From: CAYRPN01 sp964426135
GTDB lineage: Bacteria > Planctomycetota > Phycisphaerae > Phycisphaerales > Phycisphaeraceae
Assembly (NCBI GenBank): GCA_964426135.1
Contig: CAYRPN010000054.1
Coordinates: 1-36,765 of the forward strand
Length of the DNA: 36,765 nt
Direction: 5' to 3'
Shown piece after piece: positions 19,832 through 26,896 of this stretch. The notes beneath the pieces were generated by a model that was given only the letters and a program-made list of their open reading frames with translations, did not search any database and was not told where the DNA came from. How positions within the stretch are numbered: position 1 is the first letter of the stretch; every line of letters starts with the position of its first letter. Position numbers and translations under genes: made by a program.

Positions 19832-22048
19832 TCACTTCCCCCTCACCCACGCCTCGTTGAACGCCACACTGCTCATGCGCGTGCCGAAGGCGTAGATCGT
19901 GCCGTCGCCCGCCTGCGCGACCGACATGTAACCCGTCACACCCTCGACCTTCCTCACGTGCGGCCAGGTCTTGCCGTCGTCGAGCGAGAGCGCGGCAAAC
20001 GTGCCGCCAGCGCTCGCGCTCCCGTCGCCCACTTTCAGGAACACGTTCTTCGAGTCGATGCTCAGCAGCAGCAGCGCCCCGCTCTTCAAGCGCAGCGCCG
20101 CCGCCTTCTGCCCGACGCCGATGCCCGGGAACGGCGTCGCCTTGGCTTCCCACGTGTCGCCGAAATCTTTCGTGACGAACGCCGGCATCAGGTGCGGCCC
20201 GCGCAGGAAGCAGATGATTGAGCCGTCACTGAGCGGCGCGATCGCGGGATGGATGACGTATTTCTTGTCGGCCGCGGCGCGGAGATCGCCTTTGCGCACC
20301 TGCCAGGTCTTGCCGCCGTCACCGCTGGTCATCAGGCGTTCGTCCTTGTGGTTGTCGCCGTCGACGGCGAGAACGATCGTGCCGTCCTTCGCCACGAACG
20401 CCGAGCAAGGCTGGCTCAACCGCTGCGGATCGTCGCGCGAAAGAATAATGCGCGGCTTGCTCCACGTCGCGCCGCTGTCATCGCTCGTCCGCATCGCGAT
20501 CGAGGCCGAGTCCCAGCCGCGGATCGCCTGGAGAAAAAAGTGATACATCCGCCCCTCGTGCGTCAGCAGCACCGGCGCGTGATCGTTCATGTCGGGCACG
20601 TCGATGAAAAGCGAGACAGGTTCCCACTTGCTCGTCACCGCGGGAGATTTTCGATCACCGCTTGCGCCTCCGCCTCCGCATCGCAACCGCGTCGCCCCCA
20701 GCGCCAACTCCCGCCCCGACTCGCTCACCGTCGTGTACCACGTCGCCAGCACATCCCCGTTGGGACAGACCGCGATCGCGGTGAAATGGTTCCACTGGCT
20801 GAACACCGGCCCCCATGTCTCCTTCGGTATCGTCGCGAGCCCACCGTCCTTGGCGAAGTTGCGGAAAAACGGCTCTGTTTCGCTCCCCTCCCTCTTAGGG
20901 AGGGGCTGGGGGAGGGTCGGGCGAACGTCCTCTTTGGCGGCCACGATTCGTGTGGACTCGCCACCAGCGCGGACTTGTGAATCGGCGCCGTTTGCAGGCT
21001 GTGCGTCCAACCCTCCCCCTGCCCCTCCCTGGGAGGGAGGGGAGTTCAAAGCGCCCGCATTTCGAGCACCCGCATTTCGAGCACCCGTCTTACCGCCAAC
21101 TTGTTTCACATCACGCTGATGCAACGCCACCTCCGCCACCGGCAACGGCTTCGTCTTCGGCATCTCCCCCATCACCACGCGGAATCCAAGAAACCGCGTG
21201 GAATCCTCCGGCAGGTATCCCGCGCGGTTGGCCGACCGCAGGAAGCGCGTGTGCGACGTCTTGCCCTCGGCATGACGTCGCGAGGCAAGGCTGCCGCCGC
21301 GCGTCACCCGCGCGATGCCGTCGACGCGCCCGACCGGATCCGTCTGCTCAACGCCTTTGCCGTCCTTATCCGACTCGTAAACGCCGTACCAGTCGTGGCA
21401 CCATTCCTCCACGTTGCCATACATGTCAAAGAGGCCCCACGAATTCGCGGCGTATTTGCCGACCGGCGTCACGTTCGATTCCTTCCATGCTTCGATCAGC
21501 GCCCCGTAGTTCGCCTGCTCCGGTTTCAGTTCATCGCCGGTGGAAAAAAGCGTCGTCGTGCCCGCCCGGCACGCGTACTCCCATTCCGCCTCCGTGGGCA
21601 ACCGATATGGCTTGCCTTCCTTTTTAGAAAGCCACGCGCAGAACTCGGCGGCGTGGTGCCAGGTCACGTTCGTCACCGGCTCGTCATCGCCTTTCGATCC
21701 GCCGTGCTTGCCGCGCTGCTCCTTGCGCTTGGGGTCGAACTGCTCGTACTGGGCGTTGGTGACTTCATGCGCGCCCATGAAGAACGGCTGCGAAATCTTC
21801 ACGCGATGGGCCGGTGATTCGTCGTAGTCGCGCGCTTCCCATTCCTGGCGCGATTTTGGCGCGACGTCGCCCTGGCCCATCTGAAAATCACCCGCTTCGA
21901 TGCGGATGAGCTTCATGTTGAGGGAGTTAGTGAATTCCTTGGCCAGCGGAATATCGCCAAGACAGATCGGAGAGATGAATAAGGAAAGCAGGAAGGCAGG
22001 AAGGTAAAGAGAACAAAACAGAAATAGGGTGGTTTTTCTGTCCTTCAT
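19832..22048 (-). CDS. SUMF1-like domain fused to BNR/sialidase-like propeller, exported
   Basis: This is a 738-residue predicted exported fusion. ATG 22048 is preferred over 22075: it follows AGGGG with a 7-nt gap and starts a Sec signal (MKDRKTTLFLFCSLYLPAFL...). Residues about 44-288 form a formylglycine-generating-enzyme-like (SUMF1) domain with FQMG, RLPTEAEWEYACRAG, WGLFDMYGNVEEW, RGGSLASRR and GFRVV. Active FGEs have cysteines after RGGSW, and here that region has none, so sulfatase activation is unlikely. Residues about 400-738 form a sialidase-like propeller with Asp-box motifs (SDDSGATW, SGDGGKTW, TKDFGDTW, LDDGKTW). The linker (about 335-389) is encoded by a repeat element, preceded by a 15-bp tandem repeat (RNAGARNAG). 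A glycan-binding or glycan-hydrolysing role is inferred; the substrate is unknown. Confidence 0.88.
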   Translation of the reverse strand: MKDRKTTLFLFCSLYLPAFLLSLFISPICLGDIPLAKEFTNSLNMKLIRIEAGDFQMGQGDVAPKSRQEWEARDYDESPAHRVKISQPFFMGAHEVTNAQYEQFDPKRKEQRGKHGGSKGDDEPVTNVTWHHAAEFCAWLSKKEGKPYRLPTEAEWEYACRAGTTTLFSTGDELKPEQANYGALIEAWKESNVTPVGKYAANSWGLFDMYGNVEEWCHDWYGVYESDKDGKGVEQTDPVGRVDGIARVTRGGSLASRRHAEGKTSHTRFLRSANRAGYLPEDSTRFLGFRVVMGEMPKTKPLPVAEVALHQRDVKQVGGKTGARNAGARNAGALNSPPSQGGAGGGLDAQPANGADSQVRAGGESTRIVAAKEDVRPTLPQPLPKREGSETEPFFRNFAKDGGLATIPKETWGPVFSQWNHFTAIAVCPNGDVLATWYTTVSESGRELALGATRLRCGGGGASGDRKSPAVTSKWEPVSLFIDVPDMNDHAPVLLTHEGRMYHFFLQAIRGWDSASIAMRTSDDSGATWSKPRIILSRDDPQRLSQPCSAFVAKDGTIVLAVDGDNHKDERLMTSGDGGKTWQVRKGDLRAAADKKYVIHPAIAPLSDGSIICFLRGPHLMPAFVTKDFGDTWEAKATPFPGIGVGQKAAALRLKSGALLLLSIDSKNVFLKVGDGSASAGGTFAALSLDDGKTWPHVRKVEGVTGYMSVAQAGDGTIYAFGTRMSSVAFNEAWVRGK
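20883..21044. repeat. Intragenic paired inverted repeat element
   Basis: The left arm (20883-20923) begins CTCCCTCC-type sequence and contains AGGGAGGGGCTGGGGGAGGG. The right arm (21008-21044) carries the inverted order, CCCTCCCCCTGCCCCTCCCT then GGGAGGGAGGGGAG. The element is about 162 bp, a multiple of three, and is read through as the linker of the SUMF1-sialidase fusion, giving SPPSQGGAGGG and LPQPLPKREG. A non-coding copy of the same design is at 26732-26845. Confidence 0.85.
21056..21085. repeat. 15-bp tandem duplication
   Basis: CGCATTTCGAGCACC occurs twice in tandem, flanked by partial copies, in frame within the fusion gene next to the intragenic element. It encodes the repeated ARNAG peptide. 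Confidence 0.85.
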
Positions 22049-22078
22049 GCTGCATCCCCTGTCGAGAACCTCCATGCT

Positions 22079-22522
22079 TCAAACACGCTCCAACAGCTTT
22101 CGATAATCGATGAACTCATTTTTCCAATCACCGTAGCAACCGGTCAAACCGCATGCCGGACAACGACAGCCTACATACAACCACCTAACATCATCGCTAT
22201 CATCGTAGAGCGAAACACCAACCGTAATCTCGAATACCTCTTTCTCGCAGATACAAGATGAGATCAATAGTTCCGCATTGGCCAAGAATTCGCCGCTGTC
22301 GCCAATCGGATGCTCAGAGCCGCATTTGGAACAGGTGCGGATTGCTGCGCCCTCAGAATCGTCCATTGCAAGGCGAAAAGTGCGACAGCCACACTTCTTG
22401 CACTTCGCATCGGCAAACTGGGTTGGAAGATACTCATTCAGGGTACCCACCCGTTTGAGTTCATCCCGGATGTCTGCCTGAGAGTCGCCGTACCACCATT
22501 TGCCTTTTTTTCGAAGTGCCAT
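22079..22522 (-). CDS. Small Cys-rich zinc-ribbon-like protein
   Basis: This is a 147-residue protein with no recognised function. The preferred start is ATG 22522 (MALRKKGKWWYGDSQADIRD); a longer frame to 22582 is possible but would run through a hairpin that follows the PQQ gene. There are paired cysteine motifs: CKKCGC with CSKCG (one probable zinc ribbon), then SCICEKE, and near the C-terminus CRCPACGLTGCYGDWK (a second probable zinc site). No signal peptide is seen, so it is probably cytoplasmic, unlike all its minus-strand neighbours. The stop lies 30 bp from the fusion gene start. Base composition looks more AT-rich than the flanking genes, consistent with acquisition. It could be a cargo or immunity-type gene; nothing in the sequence decides this. 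Confidence 0.75.
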   Translation of the reverse strand: MALRKKGKWWYGDSQADIRDELKRVGTLNEYLPTQFADAKCKKCGCRTFRLAMDDSEGAAIRTCSKCGSEHPIGDSGEFLANAELLISSCICEKEVFEITVGVSLYDDSDDVRWLYVGCRCPACGLTGCYGDWKNEFIDYRKLLERV

Positions 22523-22553
22523 GTGAAATCCACGGTGAACAATAGGAATCCGT

Positions 22554-22571
22554 CGGGCCGAATACGGCCCG
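22554..22571 (-). terminator. Hairpin after the PQQ gene
   Basis: CGGGCCG and CGGCCCG pair around an AATA loop, 11 bp downstream of the PQQ-type gene's stop codon on the minus strand. The stem is perfect at 7 bp but no clear T-run follows. It may be a REP-like palindrome acting as an mRNA 3' end. Confidence 0.45.
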
Positions 22572-22582
22572 GCTCGCTGCAA

Positions 22583-23851
22583 TCAATCTTCGATTCGATA
22601 CAGCGCCGACTTCGACCGCAAAATCATCGCCTTGCCCTTGATCGCCGGCGACGCCATGAAACCGTCGCCGATCTTGCCTTGCGCGATCACCTTGAACTGC
22701 TTGCCCGCTTCGAGGACGAACACATCGCCGCCGCGGCTGAATGCGTAGATGCGGTTGTCGGTCGTGGAGTAGATCGGCGAGGCGGCGTAGTCGAGCGTGC
22801 CGCCGGGCATGCGCTGGGACCAGACGAGGTCGCCGGTCTTCGCATTCACGCAGGAGGCGACGCCTTCGTCGCTGACCATGTAGAGCAGTTCGCCGATGAG
22901 CAGCGGCGAGGATTTTTTCGGGATCGCTTTGCCGGCTTCCCACGCGATGTTTTCCTTGGGCACTTCGCCGCCGTCCTTGGTGATCTGCGGCTTGACGACG
23001 GTGATGCGGCCCATGCCGTTGGTGACAAAGAGGAGGCCGTGGCCGTAGATCGGACGGGCGCTGGCGTTCATGCCGCCGGTGCGGACGGTCCAGAGCAGCT
23101 TGCCGGTGTCGGGGTCGAACGCCTCGGTGGCGACGGCGGCGGGTGCGATGAGCATTCGCTTGCCGTCGTGCTCGATGACTGCGGGCGTGCAGTAGGCTTT
23201 CTTGTTGTCGCCGTTGCCGGTCTTGAAATCGAAAGCACGGTCGGTCTTCCAGATCGTCTCGCCGGTGTTCTTGTTCAAGGCCACGGCATACTGCACATCG
23301 AAGCCGTCGAAAAGAATGTAGAGCTTGTTGCCGTCGACGATGGGCGAAGAGGCGGGACCTCGGAAGTGATCGCACTTCAGATCGCGGCGGGACCAGATCG
23401 TCTTGCCGGATTTCGTGTCGAGGCAGGCCGTGCCGTGGACGCCGAAGTGAACGTAGACGCGGCCGTCTTCCACGACGGGCGTGGGCGTGCCGTAGCTGTT
23501 CATGTCGTGGCAGAACTGCGGCTTCTCATTTTCAAAGACGAGGACGTTGTGCTTGACCGCGCCGGTGGCGAAGTCGACGCACATGGCCCACATTTTCTTG
23601 CCGTCGGGCGTGGCGTTGGTGAGCCAAATGTCATCGCCCCACATGACGGGCGAAGACCAGGCCTTGCCGGTGATGGGGGTTTTCCATTTCACGCTCTTGC
23701 CATCGTCGGCAAAGGTGAGCGGCAGGCCCTTCGCGTCGGTGTGGCCGGTGCCGTCGGGGCCGCGGAACTGGTTCCAGGGGCGCTCGGCGGGGGCGGCGGC
23801 GAGGGCGGAGGAGGCGAGAGCGAGCAGGAGCAAAAACACAATTAGGCGCAT
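22583..23851 (-). CDS. Exported PQQ-repeat beta-propeller protein
   Basis: This is a 422-residue protein of the PQQ-like/BamB-like beta-propeller type common in planctomycetes. The start at 23851 gives a clear Sec signal, MRLIVFLLLLALASSALAA. Then comes the typical opening WNQFRGPDGTG. Blades recur with tryptophan-docking motifs: VKWKTPITGKAWSSPV, GKTIWSRRDL, GETIWKTDR, GKLLWTVRTGG and GDLVWSQRMPGG, ending with a Lys-rich strand (KAMILRSKSALYRIED). The family often serves as a scaffold; some members are dehydrogenases that bind PQQ. No catalytic or cytochrome motif is evident here, so enzymatic activity is not claimed. The ribosome site is weak. The spacer to the next upstream gene (the ThuA-like protein) is filled with repeats, so co-transcription is doubtful. 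Confidence 0.9.
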   Translation of the reverse strand: MRLIVFLLLLALASSALAAAPAERPWNQFRGPDGTGHTDAKGLPLTFADDGKSVKWKTPITGKAWSSPVMWGDDIWLTNATPDGKKMWAMCVDFATGAVKHNVLVFENEKPQFCHDMNSYGTPTPVVEDGRVYVHFGVHGTACLDTKSGKTIWSRRDLKCDHFRGPASSPIVDGNKLYILFDGFDVQYAVALNKNTGETIWKTDRAFDFKTGNGDNKKAYCTPAVIEHDGKRMLIAPAAVATEAFDPDTGKLLWTVRTGGMNASARPIYGHGLLFVTNGMGRITVVKPQITKDGGEVPKENIAWEAGKAIPKKSSPLLIGELLYMVSDEGVASCVNAKTGDLVWSQRMPGGTLDYAASPIYSTTDNRIYAFSRGGDVFVLEAGKQFKVIAQGKIGDGFMASPAIKGKAMILRSKSALYRIED

Positions 23852-23889
23852 GATGAAAATCCAAATCGATGGTTAATGACAAGGACATT

Positions 23890-23924
23890 GCAAATTGAAA
23901 ATTGAAAATTGTCAATTGCAAATT
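23890..23924. repeat. Heptanucleotide array, AT-rich, left
   Basis: Five 7-bp units: GCAAATT, GAAAATT, GAAAATT, GTCAATT, GCAAATT. The array is the inverse type of the one at 24174-24250 and the two flank the GC-rich element between them. Confidence 0.8.
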
Positions 23925-23949
23925 GTCGGAGCGTGGGTTCGGCGGTTCG

Positions 23950-24144
23950 GCCCCCTCTCCCTCGCAGGGAGAGGGCTGGGGTGAGGGTCGGCGGGCACGG
24001 TGCTCTCGCGTGCCGGATGGCGCGGTTGGTTCACGCTGAATCAGTTTCTCTACCTGTGGTTCGTGGCGCTCGAATCGGCGCACGCACGTGTTCGCAGATC
24101 TCACCCCTCACCCTAACCCTCTCCCCGCGGAGGGGAGAGGGGAC
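23950..24144. repeat. Paired inverted GC-rich repeat element
   Basis: The left arm (23950-23990) has CCCTCTCCCTCGCAGGGAGA and then GGGCTGGGGTGAGGG. The right arm (about 24101-24144) has the inverse order, CCCCTCACCCTAACCCTCTC with a CCGCGG-centred hairpin. It is of the same family as 34-188. The whole 23852-24250 spacer is repeat sequence; I see no gene in it. Confidence 0.75.
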
Positions 24145-24173
24145 TGAACCACAAGCCATCAACCACGAACCGC

Positions 24174-24250
24174 GATTTGCACTTTGCAATTTGCACTTTG
24201 CAATTTGCAATTTGCAATTCTCAATTTTCAATTTTCAATTTTCAATCTCT
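24174..24250. repeat. Heptanucleotide array, AT-rich, right
   Basis: Eleven 7-bp units of the AATTTGC / AATTTTC type (for example ACTTTGC, AATTTGC, AATTCTC, AATTTTC). The array ends exactly at the base before the stop codon of the ThuA-like gene (24251). Confidence 0.85.
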
Positions 24251-25159
24251 TCATTTTTTCGCGCTCGGCGTCGCGTCCGCCTCCAGATCGCCCAGCGCGT
24301 ATTGCAGGCCCGCGAGGTAGTGCTTGAGCACCACCGGGTGATAATACATCTGATCGCTGTGGCCCAGGGCGCAGTAGAACACCCGGCCCTTGCCGTACTG
24401 CTGAATCCAACTGATGGCGTAATCCTTGTCCTCGCGGGCGCCGCCCTTCACGTCCATCTTCTCCGCGTGCAGGCTCAGCAGCACGCGCAACTTCTCCCGC
24501 GAATAGGGCTGGGCCTTGCCCGCGGTCTTGGGGCCGAACATGTAAATCTCGTCGCTGACGTCGAAGCCTTTCTCCGCGTCGAACATCTGCGTGAGCGGAT
24601 GGTTCGGCGAATCGATCTTGGTGGCGGCCTTGCCCCAGGGATGCGACTGGAACCACGCGCCGATCATGTCGCCGTATTCGGGCCAGGAGTAGAACGTGTC
24701 CGTCGCCGAGTGCATGCCGGCGAGCCCCTTGCCGCTCTTGACGAACTCAGCGAAGTTTTTCTTGCGCTGCTCGAATTTCTCCTTGTCCTCGTTCTTGCCG
24801 GTGGAGAGGCAGTCGCCGGTGGTGTTGAGCATGAGGATGGCGTCGAACTGCTTGAGATTTTCCGCATCGAACATGGCGGGGTCTTCGCTGTGGACAATGG
24901 TGAACGCCCCGGTCTTTTCGCCGAGCAGGGCCATCGAGTTGGCGCCGACGGGGATGGAGCCGTGGCGGAAGCCCAGCGTCTTGCTGTAGACGAGAATCTT
25001 GCGGGCCTGCCTGGGCGCGGCGAATGCTTTTTCCGGAAGCGCGGCCTTGATCTTCTCGATCACGTCGGGCTTGATGGCGGGAAGTTTGGGCGCATCGGCG
25101 GCGCGAACATTCATGGCGAGGAACAGCACAAGAAAAAAGGCGAGTGCGAGGCGGGGCAT
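24251..25159 (-). CDS. Exported ThuA-like domain protein
   Basis: This is a 302-residue protein with a ThuA-like (trehalose-utilisation) domain, a class-I glutamine-amidotransferase-like fold. ATG 25159 is chosen because AAGGAG lies 5 nt upstream and the N-terminus, MPRLALAFFLVLFLAMNVRA, is a Sec signal; the longer frame to 25246 would read through a repeat. Typical ThuA segments are ILVYSKTLGFRHGSIP (about 54-69), FDAILMLNTTGDCL, GKGLAGMHSATDTFYSWPEY and the C-terminal GRVFYCALGHSDQMYYHPVV. The biochemical role of exported planctomycete members is not established. They are often linked to sugar metabolism and sit beside DUF1501, PQQ and SUMF1 genes, as here. Confidence 0.9.
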   Translation of the reverse strand: MPRLALAFFLVLFLAMNVRAADAPKLPAIKPDVIEKIKAALPEKAFAAPRQARKILVYSKTLGFRHGSIPVGANSMALLGEKTGAFTIVHSEDPAMFDAENLKQFDAILMLNTTGDCLSTGKNEDKEKFEQRKKNFAEFVKSGKGLAGMHSATDTFYSWPEYGDMIGAWFQSHPWGKAATKIDSPNHPLTQMFDAEKGFDVSDEIYMFGPKTAGKAQPYSREKLRVLLSLHAEKMDVKGGAREDKDYAISWIQQYGKGRVFYCALGHSDQMYYHPVVLKHYLAGLQYALGDLEADATPSAKK

Positions 25160-25185
25160 GGGGACTCCTTGAAATAGAACCAGAC

Positions 25186-25419
25186 ATTTAGCCGGCGGGC
25201 TTGCCCGCCGAGGATCGACAAACGCGGAAACCACCCGAATCAACAATGCGCTATCGTGACCGGATCATCAATGCGCTAACGTCACCGAATCAACAATGCG
25301 CTAACGTCACCGGATCATCAATGCGCTAACGTCACCGGATCATCGAACATCGGGGCAACACGCAAACCCTGCGATTCCAGTGTTCGGCGGCCCGCGGCGG
25401 GCAAGCCCGCCGGCTAAAT
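25186..25419. repeat. Element with perfect 25-bp terminal inverted repeats
   Basis: ATTTAGCCGGCGGGCTTGCC and the following CCGCCG bases (25186-25210) are repeated as the exact reverse complement at 25395-25419. Each arm also contains a smaller palindrome (GGCGGGCTTGCCCGCC). The 234-bp interval holds the 25-bp tandem array and no gene. It fills nearly all of the spacer between the ThuA-like and DUF3500 genes. Confidence 0.85.
25239..25338. repeat. Four tandem 25-bp repeats
   Basis: Four consecutive units of ATCAWCAATGCGCTAACGTC followed by ACCGG or ACCGA, with a fifth partial unit (25339-25345). Units alternate ATCAAC and ATCATC at the start; unit 1 differs at two inner bases. There are no spacers between units, so this is not CRISPR. 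Confidence 0.9.
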
Positions 25420-25429
25420 GGCGCGACGT

Positions 25430-26527
25430 TCATTTTTTCTTCTCTTCCTTCTCGTGCAGCGGGCCGGAGCGATTCTGACTGTTCAAGGCAACCGTCGGAT
25501 CGTCCGCCACGTTGATCCACACATGCACGTGCGGAGCGCCGCGGTAGTGCCAGACAAACGCGGGACCTTCGAGCCGCCAGTTGTCGTAAATGCCGTCGTT
25601 GCCCATGTCTTCATCCGCGTAGAAACACAGCCGGCACGCGTCGAGTCCGCCGTTCTTGTTCAGCGCGGCGACGACTTCGTCCTGATCCGTCTTTCTGTAC
25701 GGTTCGATGAGCAGCTTCAGCACATTTTGCACGTGCTCCTTCTGGTCTTTGGAGAGATCGGCGACGGGCACGCCGTCGATTTTCTCCTTGGGCCGGAACG
25801 CGATGGAGGCTTCGTCGGGCGAGGTTTCGACGAGGGCGAGCTTCTGCTGCTTGCCGTCGAGCATCTTGAAAATCTTGTTCGCCGCTTCCGCCTGGTGCCA
25901 GAAGACGTTGTTGGGATGGTTGTGTTTCTCGAAGTATCCGCTGGCGGCGTGACCGTAGACGATGGGGCCGCCGAAGGCGACGTGATCGCTGGTGTTGCCG
26001 TCGCAGCGGACGGTGCCGTGGCGACCGGTGAGCACCCATTCAAACTTTTCACCGCCTGGCGTACCGAAGATGGCGATGCCCTGCGATTTGCCGAAGCCGC
26101 CCAGATCGTCCTTGAACTGCTTGTCGAAGCGCTCGATCCAGTCGGGGTTCACGAGTCCCTCCCAGATGTCGCGGATGAGCTGCTGCTGATCCTTTGAATA
26201 AAACGGGCTTTTCAAATCCGGCGGCGTGATGCGCCAGTTGTTGGAGACATGCGTGCGCAGCGTGCCGTGCCCGCGCTCCTTGTAGTCCCAGTCGAAGCAG
26301 ATGATTTTTTTCTGCTCCGGCTTGAGCGAATCGTAAAGCGCCTTCACGAGCGTCTCCGGCGGCTTCGCGTCAGTCGCGGGTTTCGCCAGCGACGGAACCG
26401 CCGCGCCGCCGAGACCGACGGCGGCAGCGCCGACGCCGGCGACGCGGAGAAAATCGCGGCGTGTCACGGGCGGCACCGCGGAGGCGTTGCGATCACATGG
26501 CGGGCAGGAGCGGGAGAGATTGGACAT
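25430..26527 (-). CDS. Tat-exported DUF3500 family protein
   Basis: This is a 365-residue protein resembling the DUF3500 family, function unknown. ATG 26527 (MSNLSRSCPPCDRN) follows GGAG with a 7-nt gap; six extra residues are possible from 26545. A twin-arginine signal, TRRDFLRVAGVGAAAVGLGG, lies at about residues 22-45, implying export in folded form. The body has motifs such as CFDWDYKERGHGTLRTHVSN, GEKFEWVLTGRHGTVRCDGN, AFGGPIVYGHA and GPAFVWHYRGAPHVHVWINV. The many His and Asp residues suggest a possible metal site, but that is inference. The tail is Lys/Glu-rich. The stop is only 11 bp from the inverted-repeat element at 25186-25419. Confidence 0.88.
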   Translation of the reverse strand: MSNLSRSCPPCDRNASAVPPVTRRDFLRVAGVGAAAVGLGGAAVPSLAKPATDAKPPETLVKALYDSLKPEQKKIICFDWDYKERGHGTLRTHVSNNWRITPPDLKSPFYSKDQQQLIRDIWEGLVNPDWIERFDKQFKDDLGGFGKSQGIAIFGTPGGEKFEWVLTGRHGTVRCDGNTSDHVAFGGPIVYGHAASGYFEKHNHPNNVFWHQAEAANKIFKMLDGKQQKLALVETSPDEASIAFRPKEKIDGVPVADLSKDQKEHVQNVLKLLIEPYRKTDQDEVVAALNKNGGLDACRLCFYADEDMGNDGIYDNWRLEGPAFVWHYRGAPHVHVWINVADDPTVALNSQNRSGPLHEKEEKKK

Positions 26528-26731
26528 GATGCGTCTCCGAGACATGGGTTGGCGAACCAGGACAGGAACCTTCGCAACAACCGCAATCGCCCCTGGCGGA
26601 ACCCGGGGGTTGCGTGGAAAACAGTTTACACCACCGCCGCGCGCTTACGGCCCGCCAACATTCATCTTCACGTGTCGGCATCGCCGGTTAGGAATGGAAT
26701 CGAAATAACATCTCGATTTGCAGGGATCGAA

Positions 26732-26845
26732 CTCCCCTCCCTTTTAGGGAGGGGCAGGGGGAGGGTCGGGCAAACAGCCTGATTTCATGCACAATCACGC
26801 AGTGCGCCCCGACCCTCCCCTAACCCCTCCCTAAGAGGGAGGGGA
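26732..26845. repeat. Paired inverted GC-rich repeat element
   Basis: The left arm (26732-26771) has CTCCCCTCCCTTTTAGGGAG then GGGCAGGGGGAGGGTCGGGC. The right arm (about 26806-26845) is the inverse, GCCCCGACCCTCCCCTAACC then CCTCCCTAAGAGGGAGGGG. This is the same design as the intragenic copy at 20883-21044. The rest of 26528-26896 shows no gene or clear terminator. Confidence 0.85.
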
Positions 26846-26896
26846 ATCGGAAACGACCAAGTCGGGGAGTTACTTCGGTCACGATCCTAAGGCGAA

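Noticed and set aside
22310..23845. 511-codon plus-strand frame opposite the PQQ gene
   Set aside because: It is an antisense shadow of the PQQ-repeat gene, which has a signal peptide and blade motifs on the minus strand.
25239..25345. Possible CRISPR array
   Set aside because: The 25-bp units are directly adjacent with no spacers, and no cas genes are in the window.
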